A DNA stretch of 64,000 nucleotides from TH-plancto1 sp043777375 (GTDB taxonomy: Bacteria; Planctomycetota; Planctomycetia; Planctomycetales; Planctomycetaceae), in contig JAYWHX010000185.1 of assembly GCA_043777375.1 (NCBI GenBank), positions 21,271-85,270 on the forward strand, given 5' to 3'. Made by a program: the position numbers and the translations under genes. Position 1 is the stretch's first letter, and every line of letters begins with the position of its first letter. Under the pieces are notes generated by a model that worked only from the letters and a program-made list of their open reading frames with translations, did no database searches and was not told the origin of the DNA. This document shows, piece after piece, positions 27,446 through 35,998 of this stretch.

Positions 27446-30400
27446 ATGCGTGTTCGTGCCTTGGCTCAGCTGCTGATTGGCCTGCTGGTTCTGTCGTCAT
27501 CGGCCATGGCGCAAGGTCTGGCGATCCCGCGTGCGCAGGACCGCCCGCCTGGCCCGCCACTATCGGCTGAAGAAGCCGTCAAGAAGATGACGGTGCCCGA
27601 GGGGTTCACGGTCGAGGTCGTGGCCAGCGAGCCGCAGCTCATGAACCCGGTGGCGATGTGCATTGATGAGCAGGGGCGGTTCTGGGTGACTGAGAGCTTC
27701 GAGTACCCACGGCGCGAAGCGGGGCCGGGGCGGGACCGGATTAAGGTCTTGGAAGACACAGACCAGGACGGCAAGGTCGACAAGGTCACGATCTTTGCCG
27801 AGGGACTGAACATCCCGTCGGGGATCAACGTCGGGCATGGCGGAGTGTGGGTCTGTAATGCGCCCGACTTGCTGTTCATGGAGGACACGGACGGCGACCT
27901 TAAGGCCGACAAGACCTCTGTCCTCCTGACCGGGTGGGGCCGCGATGATACGCACGAGCTGCCGAACTCGCTGACGTGGGGGCCGGATGGGTGGCTGTAT
28001 GGACTGAACGGGGTGTTCAACTACTCGCATGTGAAGTACGGGAAGGACAACCCGAACCTGGCGAAGAATCCGAACCATCCCGGCTGGCCGCTGACGTGTG
28101 CCCTGTGGCGGATCAACCCGCATACCAAAGAGTTCGACATCTTTGCCGAGGGGACGAGTAATCCGTGGGGGATCGCGATCAACGACGAAGGGGAGTTCTT
28201 CCTCTCAGCCTGCGTGATCGACCACCTGTGGCACATCACGCAATCGGGCTATTACATCCGCCAGGGCGGCCCCTACCCGCCGCACACGTGGCCGATCGGG
28301 TCGATCGTCGAGCATAAGCACCAGAAAGCAGCCTACTGCGGGATCACCTGGTTCGACAGCGATGCCTACCCCGAGGAGTACCGCAAGGTGTTCTACATGG
28401 GGAACATCCACGGCGGCTGCATCAACGCCGACATCACCGAGCCGCACGGCAGCACCTACAAGGGGAAACCGCACCCCGGCTTCCCCGCCAAACCCGGCAC
28501 ATGGGCAGCTGATGTCGACGGGAACCTGCGCAAAGAAGGGACACCCGAGAAGACGATCCTCAAGGATCTGCTGACCGCGAACGATGCGTGGTTCATGCCG
28601 GTGGTGCAGAAGGTCGGGCCGGATGGGTGCCTGTACATTCTCGACTGGTACGACCGCTACCACTGCTATCAAGACGCCAACGCCGACCCCGCCGGGATCG
28701 AACGCGAGAAGGGCCGGCTCTATCGCTTGCGGTATAAGGAGACGCCACGGGCACCGAAGTTCGACTTGGCCAAGGAGACGGATGAGCAGTTGATCGAGCG
28801 GCTGGGGAGTCCGAATGTGTACTTCCGGGAGACGGCACAGCGGGTGCTGCAGGAGCGGGGGACGCGAGATGCTTATATCGCAACACTCAAAATGGCTTCT
28901 ATCCCTGATGCCTCAGTGGCGAAACGCCGACACGCCACGTTTAGTGCAATCGGTATGAACTTTGATTGGAAAGCCGAGCAATTACCAAATTATCCGAGCC
29001 ATGATCCTACCGATACGGTTATGCAGGCTTGGAGGCAACGATCCCAGTTCTCAACGCTACCAGCGGACGTCACTCAGGCAAGCTTAGACCAAATGCTCGC
29101 GACGACATTAAAGCAACTCGCTGACGCTGACGCACTCGCCGCGCCGAACAGTCTTCATCCGAGGACCATATTGAACAATGCGATCGGATTGGGAAAAGTC
29201 ACTTACCATCCGATGGTCTTGGCCAATTGGCTGATCAACATAAGTGTCTTCCCAGACGATACGTTAATGACTCAAGTTGCCTGGCAAAACATCCACCCAC
29301 TCCTCGAAGACCATACGGATGACTTCTTAATGGTGCTGGAAAAGGGTAAGTTCCTGCGTAACGCCTCGATCGCGAAGTTGATGCCGCGGTTCGCGGCCCG
29401 CATCCTGGACCGCAAGGATTTTCAAGCCGATGAGATTGCCAAGCTGTTGACCCTCCTCTCCGAGCAAAACGACGAGGACTGCCAACATGCCGCCCAGTCG
29501 CTCCTCTGGTCGCTCGCCGACAGCAGCCAGACCGGCGGGCTCGATGCCGCCAAGCGGGACGCCCTGAAGACCGCGTTCGCCTCGACCTTCGAGGCAGTGA
29601 GCAAGGCCGGGGAGTCTCACCCGCTCTATGTCCCCGCCACGCAGGTCCAGTGCAGCTGGGGCGATGCGAAGGCCATCGCATCTGTCGAGAAGATGCTGGC
29701 CGAGACGAAGGACGAGCCGCACAAGATCGGCTGCCTGAAGGCCCTGATCGGCGGGGCCGCTCCGTCGGCTCTCTCGATTGCCGAGAAGCTGCTCGATACG
29801 ACCTCGGTCGGAACGCAGGAACAGCTGCTGTTCCTGTTGGGACGAATGAACGCCCCGCAGATCGCCCCGGCGGTGCTGGCCCGGTACGCGAAGTTCGACC
29901 CCGGCCTGCAACCGAAGGCCCTCGAACTGCTCGCCACGCGGGTCGAGTGGTCGACTCCGCTGCTGGCTGCCATCAACAACAAATCGATCTCGAAGGACGC
30001 CCTGAATCTGAACCAGCTGCGCCGCATGGCGAGCTTCAAAGACGAGGCGTTCGCGAAGCAGTTCAAGGCGATCTACGGCACGATCCGCGAGGGCCGCAAC
30101 CCCGACCGCGAAGGGGTGATCAACTTTACCAAAGACTTCTTGCGCGGCACCCCCGGCGACGCCGAACGCGGCATCGCGGTCTATAAGAAGGTCTGCGCCC
30201 AATGCCACAAACTGTACGGAGAGGGGGCCGAAGTCGGCCCCGACATCACCCTCAGCGGCCGCAACAACTGGGACCAACTCCTCAGCAACGTCCTCGACCC
30301 CAGCCTCGTCATCGGCGGTGCGTACCAAGCCCGCATCCTGCAAACCGCCGATGGCCGCGTCCTCACCGGCCTCCCCGTGGAAGAGACCGACCAGCGCGTG

Positions 30401-30610
30401 GTCCTCAAGGTCCAGGGCGGGAAACTGGAGACGATCCCCAGAGACCAGATCGAGGTCTACAAGGTCAGCGAAATCTCCATGATGCCCGAGCAACTCGAAA
30501 AGCAACTCACCCCCCAAGAACTCGCCGACCTCTTCAGCTACCTGGCCCTCGACAAGCCTCCCAGCGACCCGAAAGCGAAATACCTGCCGGGGTATCCTCG
30601 CGGTAAGTGA
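27446..30610 (+). CDS. PVC-type membrane-bound dehydrogenase-like heme protein
   Basis: About 1054 residues with a signal peptide ending near SSSAMAQG. Part 1 (to about residue 430) is a beta-propeller of the PVC-type membrane-bound dehydrogenase group (VPEGFTVEVVASEPQLMNPV, GRFWVTESFEYPRR, DTDQDGKVDKVTIFAEGL). The middle is a helical HEAT-like region. The C-terminus is a cytochrome domain with the heme motif CAQCH near residues 916-920 (AVYKKVCAQCHKLYGEG) and a trailing GxxEGPDITLSGR-type stretch. Such proteins are thought to oxidise sugars in the periplasm and pass electrons to their heme. The ATG at 27404 would add 14 residues. Bases 28870-29340 differ in composition (see findings). Confidence 0.9.
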   Translation: MRVRALAQLLIGLLVLSSSAMAQGLAIPRAQDRPPGPPLSAEEAVKKMTVPEGFTVEVVASEPQLMNPVAMCIDEQGRFWVTESFEYPRREAGPGRDRIKVLEDTDQDGKVDKVTIFAEGLNIPSGINVGHGGVWVCNAPDLLFMEDTDGDLKADKTSVLLTGWGRDDTHELPNSLTWGPDGWLYGLNGVFNYSHVKYGKDNPNLAKNPNHPGWPLTCALWRINPHTKEFDIFAEGTSNPWGIAINDEGEFFLSACVIDHLWHITQSGYYIRQGGPYPPHTWPIGSIVEHKHQKAAYCGITWFDSDAYPEEYRKVFYMGNIHGGCINADITEPHGSTYKGKPHPGFPAKPGTWAADVDGNLRKEGTPEKTILKDLLTANDAWFMPVVQKVGPDGCLYILDWYDRYHCYQDANADPAGIEREKGRLYRLRYKETPRAPKFDLAKETDEQLIERLGSPNVYFRETAQRVLQERGTRDAYIATLKMASIPDASVAKRRHATFSAIGMNFDWKAEQLPNYPSHDPTDTVMQAWRQRSQFSTLPADVTQASLDQMLATTLKQLADADALAAPNSLHPRTILNNAIGLGKVTYHPMVLANWLINISVFPDDTLMTQVAWQNIHPLLEDHTDDFLMVLEKGKFLRNASIAKLMPRFAARILDRKDFQADEIAKLLTLLSEQNDEDCQHAAQSLLWSLADSSQTGGLDAAKRDALKTAFASTFEAVSKAGESHPLYVPATQVQCSWGDAKAIASVEKMLAETKDEPHKIGCLKALIGGAAPSALSIAEKLLDTTSVGTQEQLLFLLGRMNAPQIAPAVLARYAKFDPGLQPKALELLATRVEWSTPLLAAINNKSISKDALNLNQLRRMASFKDEAFAKQFKAIYGTIREGRNPDREGVINFTKDFLRGTPGDAERGIAVYKKVCAQCHKLYGEGAEVGPDITLSGRNNWDQLLSNVLDPSLVIGGAYQARILQTADGRVLTGLPVEETDQRVVLKVQGGKLETIPRDQIEVYKVSEISMMPEQLEKQLTPQELADLFSYLALDKPPSDPKAKYLPGYPRGK

Positions 30611-30632
30611 CAGGTAAGAGGAAGAAATGGAG

Positions 30633-30662
30633 AACACTAATCTTCACTGATCACCACTAATC
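30633..30662 (+). repeat. Decamer array 1: three 10-base units of CACTRATC type
   Basis: Three consecutive 10-base units: AACACTAATC, TTCACTGATC, ACCACTAATC. The core CACTRATC recurs exactly every 10 bases, one helical turn. The array reads in the plus direction, between the heme protein gene and the GxxExxY gene. It faces the inverted array at 30697-30726, with a 34-base spacer. Confidence 0.95.
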
Positions 30663-30696
30663 CCGGAAGAACCAGAATCTGATATTCTCACCTCTG

Positions 30697-30726
30697 GATT
30701 AGTGTTGATTAGCGGAGATTAGTGTT
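30697..30726 (-). repeat. Decamer array 2: inverted copy of the 10-base-unit array
   Basis: Three units GATTAGTGTT, GATTAGCGGA, GATTAGTGTT: the reverse complement of array 1 with few mismatches. It stands 43 bases before the ATG of the GxxExxY gene. With array 1 it can form a long hairpin of about 30 base pairs; with array 3 it brackets the gene as an inverted repeat. Confidence 0.95.
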
Positions 30727-30769
30727 CCAATCCTGCTTTCCTCGAACGTTTCCTTCAGAGGCCAATGGC

Positions 30770-31159
30770 ATGTTCAAAGACGAAGGCTATCAACTGATGG
30801 GAGCGGCGTTCGAGGTCTATAACCAGTTGGGCTACGGGATGGCGGAAGAGGTCTATCAGCAGAGCCTGGAGATCGAACTCGGATTGCGTCAAATCCCATT
30901 TCAGGCCAAGGCTAAGTTGGTGATGTCCTACAAAACGAGAGAGTTGCAGACAAAGTACAAGCCGGACCTGTTCGTGTTCAAGGCTCTCGTCGTCGAACTT
31001 AAGGCGGTTTCTGGAGTGCTCCCCGAGCATGAAGCTCAGCTCTTCAACGACCTGCGTATTGCTCGCCAGCCGGTCGGCTATCTCATCAACTTCGGTCGAA
31101 AAGGAGAACTGGAATGGAAGCGGTTGATCCTCTCTGATCTCCATGCGGGAGAGAAGTAG
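30770..31159 (+). CDS. GxxExxY family protein
   Basis: A 129-residue protein. The name-giving motif appears as GMAEEVY in residues 20-30 (LGYGMAEEVYQQSLEIEL). The C-terminal part has the PD-(D/E)XK-like layout of the family (YKPDLFVFKALVVELKAV, with a D and the E-x-K pair) and ends in a helix-strand segment, VGYLINFGRK. The family is very widespread and its function is not established, although the fold suggests nucleic-acid cleavage. AGAGG precedes the ATG at 30770. The gene is bracketed by decamer arrays at 30633-30662, 30697-30726 and 31166-31195 and may be a small mobile cassette. Confidence 0.9.
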   Translation: MFKDEGYQLMGAAFEVYNQLGYGMAEEVYQQSLEIELGLRQIPFQAKAKLVMSYKTRELQTKYKPDLFVFKALVVELKAVSGVLPEHEAQLFNDLRIARQPVGYLINFGRKGELEWKRLILSDLHAGEK

Positions 31160-31165
31160 ATTTGG

Positions 31166-31195
31166 AACACTGATCTTCACTGATAATCACTGATC
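31166..31195 (+). repeat. Decamer array 3: three 10-base units after the GxxExxY gene
   Basis: Units AACACTGATC, TTCACTGATA, ATCACTGATC, in the same direction as array 1 and inverted relative to array 2. The array begins six bases after the stop codon of the GxxExxY gene. Confidence 0.95.
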
Positions 31196-31272
31196 AGAAT
31201 GTGCTGTTTTCGCTAGATTGAATCACTGGCTCGCACGACGAAAACCTCTCCAAGACCCTTTCAGGAGCTGCG

Positions 31273-31659
31273 ATGCAGAAGTTACCTCACCGCAGCCCGC
31301 TGGGGCGGTTGTTTTTCTGGGGCTTTCGTCAGAAGCTGCCGCTGGAGACTGAGACGACGGTGTTTATCCTGGTCAACGTACTCGATTTTGCGATGACCTG
31401 GTGGATGCTAATGCACCGCGAGTTGGGGATGGGGGACTTTTACGAGTCGAACCCAGTGGCCCGGTACTTCCTCGATCACTGGGGTGTCAAAGGGCTGTTG
31501 ATGTTCAAGATGGCCGTTGTGGCGTTCGTGTGCCTGATCGCGCAGATCGTGGCGACCAAGAAAGAAGCCAGCGCCCGGTTCCTGCTGGTGGTGGGAACGA
31601 TCGTGGTGTCAGCTGTGGTGGTGTATGGCTTCAAGCTGTTTCTGAATCACGCGGGATAG
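31273..31659 (+). CDS. DUF5658-like small membrane protein
   Basis: A 128-residue protein with three hydrophobic segments: about residues 28-46 (TVFILVNVLDFAMTWWML), 75-93 and 103-123. The LDFAMTWWML motif and the N/D residues around it match the DUF5658 family, whose role is unknown. AGGAG stands 6 bases before the ATG, a good ribosome site. It converges on a toxin-antitoxin pair, with one palindromic element in the gap. Confidence 0.7.
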   Translation: MQKLPHRSPLGRLFFWGFRQKLPLETETTVFILVNVLDFAMTWWMLMHRELGMGDFYESNPVARYFLDHWGVKGLLMFKMAVVAFVCLIAQIVATKKEASARFLLVVGTIVVSAVVVYGFKLFLNHAG

Positions 31660-31665
31660 GCCGTT

Positions 31666-31691
31666 CGTGGGACGAGCACATTTGCCCGTCC
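31666..31691. repeat. Palindromic element, GGACGGGCAC family
   Basis: A 26-base near-palindrome around GAGCACATTTGCCC, matching the elements at 15303-15407 and 56281-56306 with few changes. It fills the convergent gap between the DUF5658-like gene and the RelE/ParE toxin gene, where a bidirectional terminator would be useful. Confidence 0.8.
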
Positions 31692-31770
31692 GTGTTGTAA
31701 TCGTCTCCAAAAGAAGCCAATAGTATTGTCTAATACAGCGGCCTTTCTGAGAGGGCAGCGACAACTTGAA

Positions 31771-32067
31771 TCAATCCGACAGACGTTCCCGCCAATAGTC
31801 GGGGTGCCGACTATGGTGTTTGATGGCCAGGATTCGAATCTGATCCGGACAAACACGGAAGTAAATGGAAAAGGGAAACTTCGACAGCAGATACAGCCTC
31901 ACATCACCTTCTACGACCCGCCATTGACGTGGAGAGTTCTGAATCTCTCGAATGGCACTCTCGAACGCATCCAAGAATTGCCCGCCGAGAGCGGGGATCC
32001 GCTGCTCGTAGAATTGGGCCGACTCGATGAGTTCGGCTTCGGCGTCGGGATGGTAGATCAATCGCAT
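31771..32067 (-). CDS. RelE/ParE family toxin
   Basis: A 98-residue type II toxin with the RelE/ParE fold: RLIYHPDAEAELIESAQFYE (N-terminal strand and helix), then RVVEGDVRLYLLSKFPFSIYF and IRILAIKHHSRHPDYW. Family members act on ribosome-bound mRNA or on DNA gyrase. The ATG at 32067 overlaps the TGA of the antitoxin gene (TGATG), the usual arrangement in toxin-antitoxin operons. Confidence 0.9.
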   Translation of the reverse strand: MRLIYHPDAEAELIESAQFYEQRIPALGGQFLDAFESAIREIQNSPRQWRVVEGDVRLYLLSKFPFSIYFRVCPDQIRILAIKHHSRHPDYWRERLSD

Positions 32068-32288
32068 CAAATGGCACGCCGCGCTGCATCCATGACCTCA
32101 TCATGCGTCCGACCGACGACCATTTCCGATGTCAATTCGTGGTCTCGTCGGATTGCGTCGCGGAGGGAATCATCTGGTGCAACACTCTTCAAGCCGGAAT
32201 CAATGCTTTGCCAAAGTGCTTGAGCGAGTGAAACACGCTCAGAGATAGGGAGCGCCAGGGCTTCGGTGGTGAGTTGTTGTGTGGTCAT
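32067..32288 (-). CDS. Addiction-module antitoxin
   Basis: A 73-residue protein of the putative addiction-module component family (TIGR02574-like): LALPISERVSLAQALWQSID, then a charged helical part. It should bind and neutralise the RelE/ParE toxin encoded immediately downstream and repress their joint promoter. The two genes overlap by one base. Confidence 0.88.
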   Translation of the reverse strand: MTTQQLTTEALALPISERVSLAQALWQSIDSGLKSVAPDDSLRDAIRRDHELTSEMVVGRTHDEVMDAARRAI

Positions 32289-32375
32289 GGTTCTAGGCTA
32301 CCGGGATCGAGAATGAGGGTCAATATGACGGCTGGCTTGGGCGTTCCGAATATGTTTCACAACAAAGAGAAGTGC

Positions 32376-33041
32376 TCAAGACACGTCTTTTCCACGGTTG
32401 CAATCGAAACAGAGTGCTTGCAGGTTTTCCTCAATCGTTTCGCCTCCCTTGGACCACGGGAAGATATGATCGACTTCGAGTACCAAACCGGCGACAGTCG
32501 CCGGAGATCTACCACATGTAACGCAACGAAAGTTGTCTCTCTTTAAAACCAAGAATCTCAGTGCGAGCGAAGGATCTCGCTTTGTCCTTTTTGTTCCCTT
32601 GCTGCATTTGACCTCGACTTCGTAACTCAGCAACTCGTTCTCATATTGATCCACCGAAGCCACAAATGCTTCAAGAGCCTTTCTCAAACTGCCGAAGCGA
32701 TTGTTGTACGCTGAGGCTGAATACAGAGATGGTGGGGCTCCCATGTCTCGATAGACAGGTTGCTTACCTTTCGCGATCCAAACAAGTTTCAGGTTGTCGA
32801 ACAGAGATTCAATGGAGATATTCTTCGTAATATTTGTTGCTATTCCCGCTTTCCGTAAGCCTTTGTTCCAGGAGCCGAAGTGAGTAGTAATGGTGGTCGA
32901 GGAATACTTCCCGACTTCATTGTATGAGCGGGAAGTCAAGTTTTTCCCATGGAGCCTGAGTTTTGTGTCAGCGGCTATCAAGTCTTGAATCAGTTCATCA
33001 TCCGACACATCGCGATGGAAGTTGTCTAGTTCGAACTTCAT
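32376..33041 (-). CDS. HNH endonuclease with HNR-like repeats
   Basis: About 221 residues from the ATG at 33041. Two repeats resembling homing-endonuclease-associated repeats (HNR) come first: one near residues 20-65 (SRSYNEVGKYSSTTITTHFG, SWNKGLRKAGI) and one near 75-125 (FGSLRKALEAF). The C-terminal HNH domain has CVTCGRSP, LEVDHIFPWSKGGE and ENLQALCFDCNRGK, with the zinc cysteines and catalytic His. It should cut DNA. The gene is AT-richer than its surroundings, suggesting acquisition. It follows the kinase-like gene by 84 bases on the same strand. The start at 33041 has only a weak GGGA site. Confidence 0.85.
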   Translation of the reverse strand: MKFELDNFHRDVSDDELIQDLIAADTKLRLHGKNLTSRSYNEVGKYSSTTITTHFGSWNKGLRKAGIATNITKNISIESLFDNLKLVWIAKGKQPVYRDMGAPPSLYSASAYNNRFGSLRKALEAFVASVDQYENELLSYEVEVKCSKGTKRTKRDPSLALRFLVLKRDNFRCVTCGRSPATVAGLVLEVDHIFPWSKGGETIEENLQALCFDCNRGKDVS

Positions 33042-33124
33042 TGAGGGTCCCTTGGTTGATGTCGCATTCAGGATAACGCGGTCCGGGGCCTGACGGCCAC
33101 CGGCTCGCCTGGGTCGTTCTACTA

Positions 33125-35755
33125 TCACTCCGGCGTGGGCCACGTGAACGGGTGTTGGAGCGACGGCGGGTCGCTGTCGAAGGCGGCGGATTCGAGGGAT
33201 TTGATCAATTCGTCGGGGGTAATTGTCAGATCGCGGTTGTTGTCTGCATCCCCGGAGAAGGCCTTGTCTATACTCAGGCCGAACCAGCTGCGGCGGCCGC
33301 CTTCGAGGGGCTGGCTGCGCTCGTTCTCGGAGGAAGCTCCGATGATGCGGACGGTCTTCAGTGGGGTCTTCAAGGTGGCCAGCAAGTGGGGTAGGTCAGG
33401 TTGTCCCGCGACATCGGGGTGATCCCCGGTGTGCGTCAGGTCCAGCAGCAGCAGCTTCTCCTTGGCCGGGCACCGCTCCAGTGAATCGACCAGTCCCTCC
33501 AGCGGTAGACCAGTCGTCTCCATCGACGACCACTGAAAATCTTTGAAGGCGATGTAGACCTTGCCATCCGGCCCCACATACCCGTGGCCCAGCACAGCCA
33601 CGATCAGCTGCATCGGTTCGGTGACTTGCGGGAGCAGACGTTGGAATTCGTTGCGGACCCCTTGGACGTCTTTGTCGAGGACCAGCGCACTCCAATTCGG
33701 ATCGACGGCATAGCGTCCGAGTAGGGTGCGGTGCAGTGATTGTGCATCGGTGGTCAGGTGGGGCAGGGGGGTGAGCGTGCGGTCGTCGAACGCTCCGTTC
33801 CCAATCACGATGGCCCAGCGATCGTGCCGTACTCCGCGCGTGGCATCGATCGCGGTGGCGGTTTGCTCTCCGGATTCGGAGCTGTGAATCGTCACGCTCA
33901 GGCGGTCGATCTGCGGACGCAGGTCGTCGATCGTCACGCGGTCCGGGCCTAGCCGGACATCGGTCTGGGGAGTCGTGGTGAGCAGGATCACGTTTCCAGA
34001 ATCCGCCCGCATGAGGAACGTCTGGTCCGGTCGCAATTCGACGAACAGCCCCTGTTCAGTCATGTCACCTCGCGTGACCACGAGGGAGCGGATGAGGGTG
34101 TCGGTCTTGACCGAAACGCGGTCGCCGATACGGAGGTCTTCGAGCTGCAACGGTTGCCCGCTGGCGAATACGAGAGTGGCCTCGGGGGCCAAGGTCAGCT
34201 GTCGCCCAGCGGGCTGTCCGCGAACCTCGGTGATCGTGAGCGCTCGCAGGGGGATGTCGATGGCTTCAATGAACCCGGCAGTGTCCTGGGCGCGGAGGGC
34301 ATCGAGACTGCTCACGAGCTCGCCCTTCGTACCAGTGGGGTCGAGCAAATGCTCCACCTCGATGCGGTCTCCGAGTTGGATCTGTTTGAGGGTCGCTGGT
34401 TTTCCATTGAGCGTGATCTTGGCCCGCGCGGGCACATGCATTGCCAGATCATCCTTCAGACGACCCGAGATGATCGAGACGATGATCTGACTGGCTCCCG
34501 CGTCGAGTTTTCGCACATCACCGGTTTGTCGGATGGGGCGGGAGACGAAGAACGTCGCCTCGCTGTCCGAAGTTGTGGCCGGGCGGATTTCGATCCAGTC
34601 GCCGGGCAGGATGTCGCGGGGCAGGATGAACTGTTCGGCCTCGCCCTGGCGAAGCAGGCGGATCTTGGGCTTCGCGGGGAGAGTCGCCTCTTCGGGGATG
34701 CCGGTGATCTGGTCTTCGATCTCCAGAACATTGCGAGTCAGGTCAGCCTTTCGCACGATCGCGTGCTTTGTGGGTGGAGCGATAGTGAGCTTGGCTGGTC
34801 TCGAAGGAATGAACAACATCGACAGCGAGGCCACACACGAAACGGCAAACAGAGCGACCACCCACCAGCGCGGGCCGGTTGGGGCTGGCCCCGCAACCGT
34901 CGTGTCATTGGCCGTCGACTCGCGATCAGCTGTCTTCGTGTCATCGCCGAGTTGTGCCAGAACCTCGTCCGCTGATTGGAACCGGGCTTTCGGGTTCTTC
35001 TCGATCAATCGTTCGATGACTGCTGCCAAATCTGGCGGCACGCCCTCCATGACCTGGCGAATCGGCGGCAGCTTGCGATCGGGAGCCGCATGCCACATCA
35101 TCCACGCCGCCTGAGCGTTGCCGTCTTGAGGATTCAGGCCGGGGAAGAGGTCCGCAAACGCCGTCCCGCAGAGGAGTTCGTAACAACTGAAGCCGAGAGA
35201 GTAGAGATCGCTCGATGGCCCGACGTTGGCGATCTCGCCCGAAAGAGCTTCGGGAGCCATGTACTTGGCGGCTCCGCGACTGACGCTGCCATCGGTGCGG
35301 GCGACACGGCGAGCGATGCCAAAGTCGCCGACTTTGACTCGCTTGCGATGGTCGACCATTAGATTGGCGGGGTTGATGTCGCCGTGGATGATGCCGCGAC
35401 TGTGTAGATACTTAAGAGCCTTGAGGGCATGAATCAGAGTGGTCCGCAGCGCCCGCAGATCCATCGGACGCCCGGACAGGCGATCGCGCAAGTTGGCCTG
35501 CATCAGCTCCAAAACCAGCCAGCCTTTGCTCCGCACAATGTCGTAAATCGTGACGATGTGCGGGTGCTGCACCGAGGCCAGCAGCTGAGCCTCGGCCCAG
35601 TAGCGGTCGAGAAATCGCGGGTCGTCGAGGTACTGCGAATGAATCTGGCGGACGGCCACTTCGCGATTCAGCTCGTTGTCCCGAGCGCGAAAGACCGTCG
35701 CGAAACTACCAACGCCGAGCTTCTCCAACAGCTCATACCGAGACACAGCTTCCAA
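33125..35755 (-). CDS. Kinase-like protein fused through a membrane helix to a caspase-like domain, both with altered catalytic residues
   Basis: An 876-residue protein. Residues 7-270 have a Hanks-type kinase fold: glycine loop GVGSFATV (14-21), HGDINPAN (124-131), DFG (144-146) and APE (166-168). The VAIK lysine is replaced by R36 (codon CGC), and the catalytic-loop residues are HGD and N128 instead of HRD and lysine. A membrane helix spans about 296-315. The C-terminal part (about 643-850) looks like a caspase/C14 fold: VIGNGAF, the GHG motif with H724, and DLTHTG at 772-777 where active caspases have DACHSG, so the cysteine is T774 (codon ACG). An EF-hand-like DADNNRDLTITPDE follows. It is co-directional with the HNH and toxin genes. 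Confidence 0.85.
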   Translation of the reverse strand: MEAVSRYELLEKLGVGSFATVFRARDNELNREVAVRQIHSQYLDDPRFLDRYWAEAQLLASVQHPHIVTIYDIVRSKGWLVLELMQANLRDRLSGRPMDLRALRTTLIHALKALKYLHSRGIIHGDINPANLMVDHRKRVKVGDFGIARRVARTDGSVSRGAAKYMAPEALSGEIANVGPSSDLYSLGFSCYELLCGTAFADLFPGLNPQDGNAQAAWMMWHAAPDRKLPPIRQVMEGVPPDLAAVIERLIEKNPKARFQSADEVLAQLGDDTKTADRESTANDTTVAGPAPTGPRWWVVALFAVSCVASLSMLFIPSRPAKLTIAPPTKHAIVRKADLTRNVLEIEDQITGIPEEATLPAKPKIRLLRQGEAEQFILPRDILPGDWIEIRPATTSDSEATFFVSRPIRQTGDVRKLDAGASQIIVSIISGRLKDDLAMHVPARAKITLNGKPATLKQIQLGDRIEVEHLLDPTGTKGELVSSLDALRAQDTAGFIEAIDIPLRALTITEVRGQPAGRQLTLAPEATLVFASGQPLQLEDLRIGDRVSVKTDTLIRSLVVTRGDMTEQGLFVELRPDQTFLMRADSGNVILLTTTPQTDVRLGPDRVTIDDLRPQIDRLSVTIHSSESGEQTATAIDATRGVRHDRWAIVIGNGAFDDRTLTPLPHLTTDAQSLHRTLLGRYAVDPNWSALVLDKDVQGVRNEFQRLLPQVTEPMQLIVAVLGHGYVGPDGKVYIAFKDFQWSSMETTGLPLEGLVDSLERCPAKEKLLLLDLTHTGDHPDVAGQPDLPHLLATLKTPLKTVRIIGASSENERSQPLEGGRRSWFGLSIDKAFSGDADNNRDLTITPDELIKSLESAAFDSDPPSLQHPFTWPTPE

Positions 35756-35998
35756 GGGAGATTCCTCGTGAATGTGACCGTCGAATGGAATTGATTCCGT
35801 TCGTCTGGTGCTCGGCTGATAGGGACCGGGAAGGGGGCCGCGATTGTATCAGCGAATCATGAAGCGTTGGAGTCTGGTCTTCATCGCTTCGGCGGATCTG
35901 GTACTGACGACCACTCGACCCCACTATTCAACTGGACCGGCGTCGCCAAGCCAAACCGCCTTTGTCTGGCCGTCATGAAGCAGAGGCTAAAGGATCCC

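Noticed and set aside
29327..30637. A 436-residue antisense frame over the first PVC-type heme protein gene.
   Set aside because: It is a shadow of a GC-rich gene with a clear family assignment on the other strand.
30633..31195. Reading the decamer arrays as a CRISPR array.
   Set aside because: The units are only 10 bases long, have no spacers and no cas genes are near.
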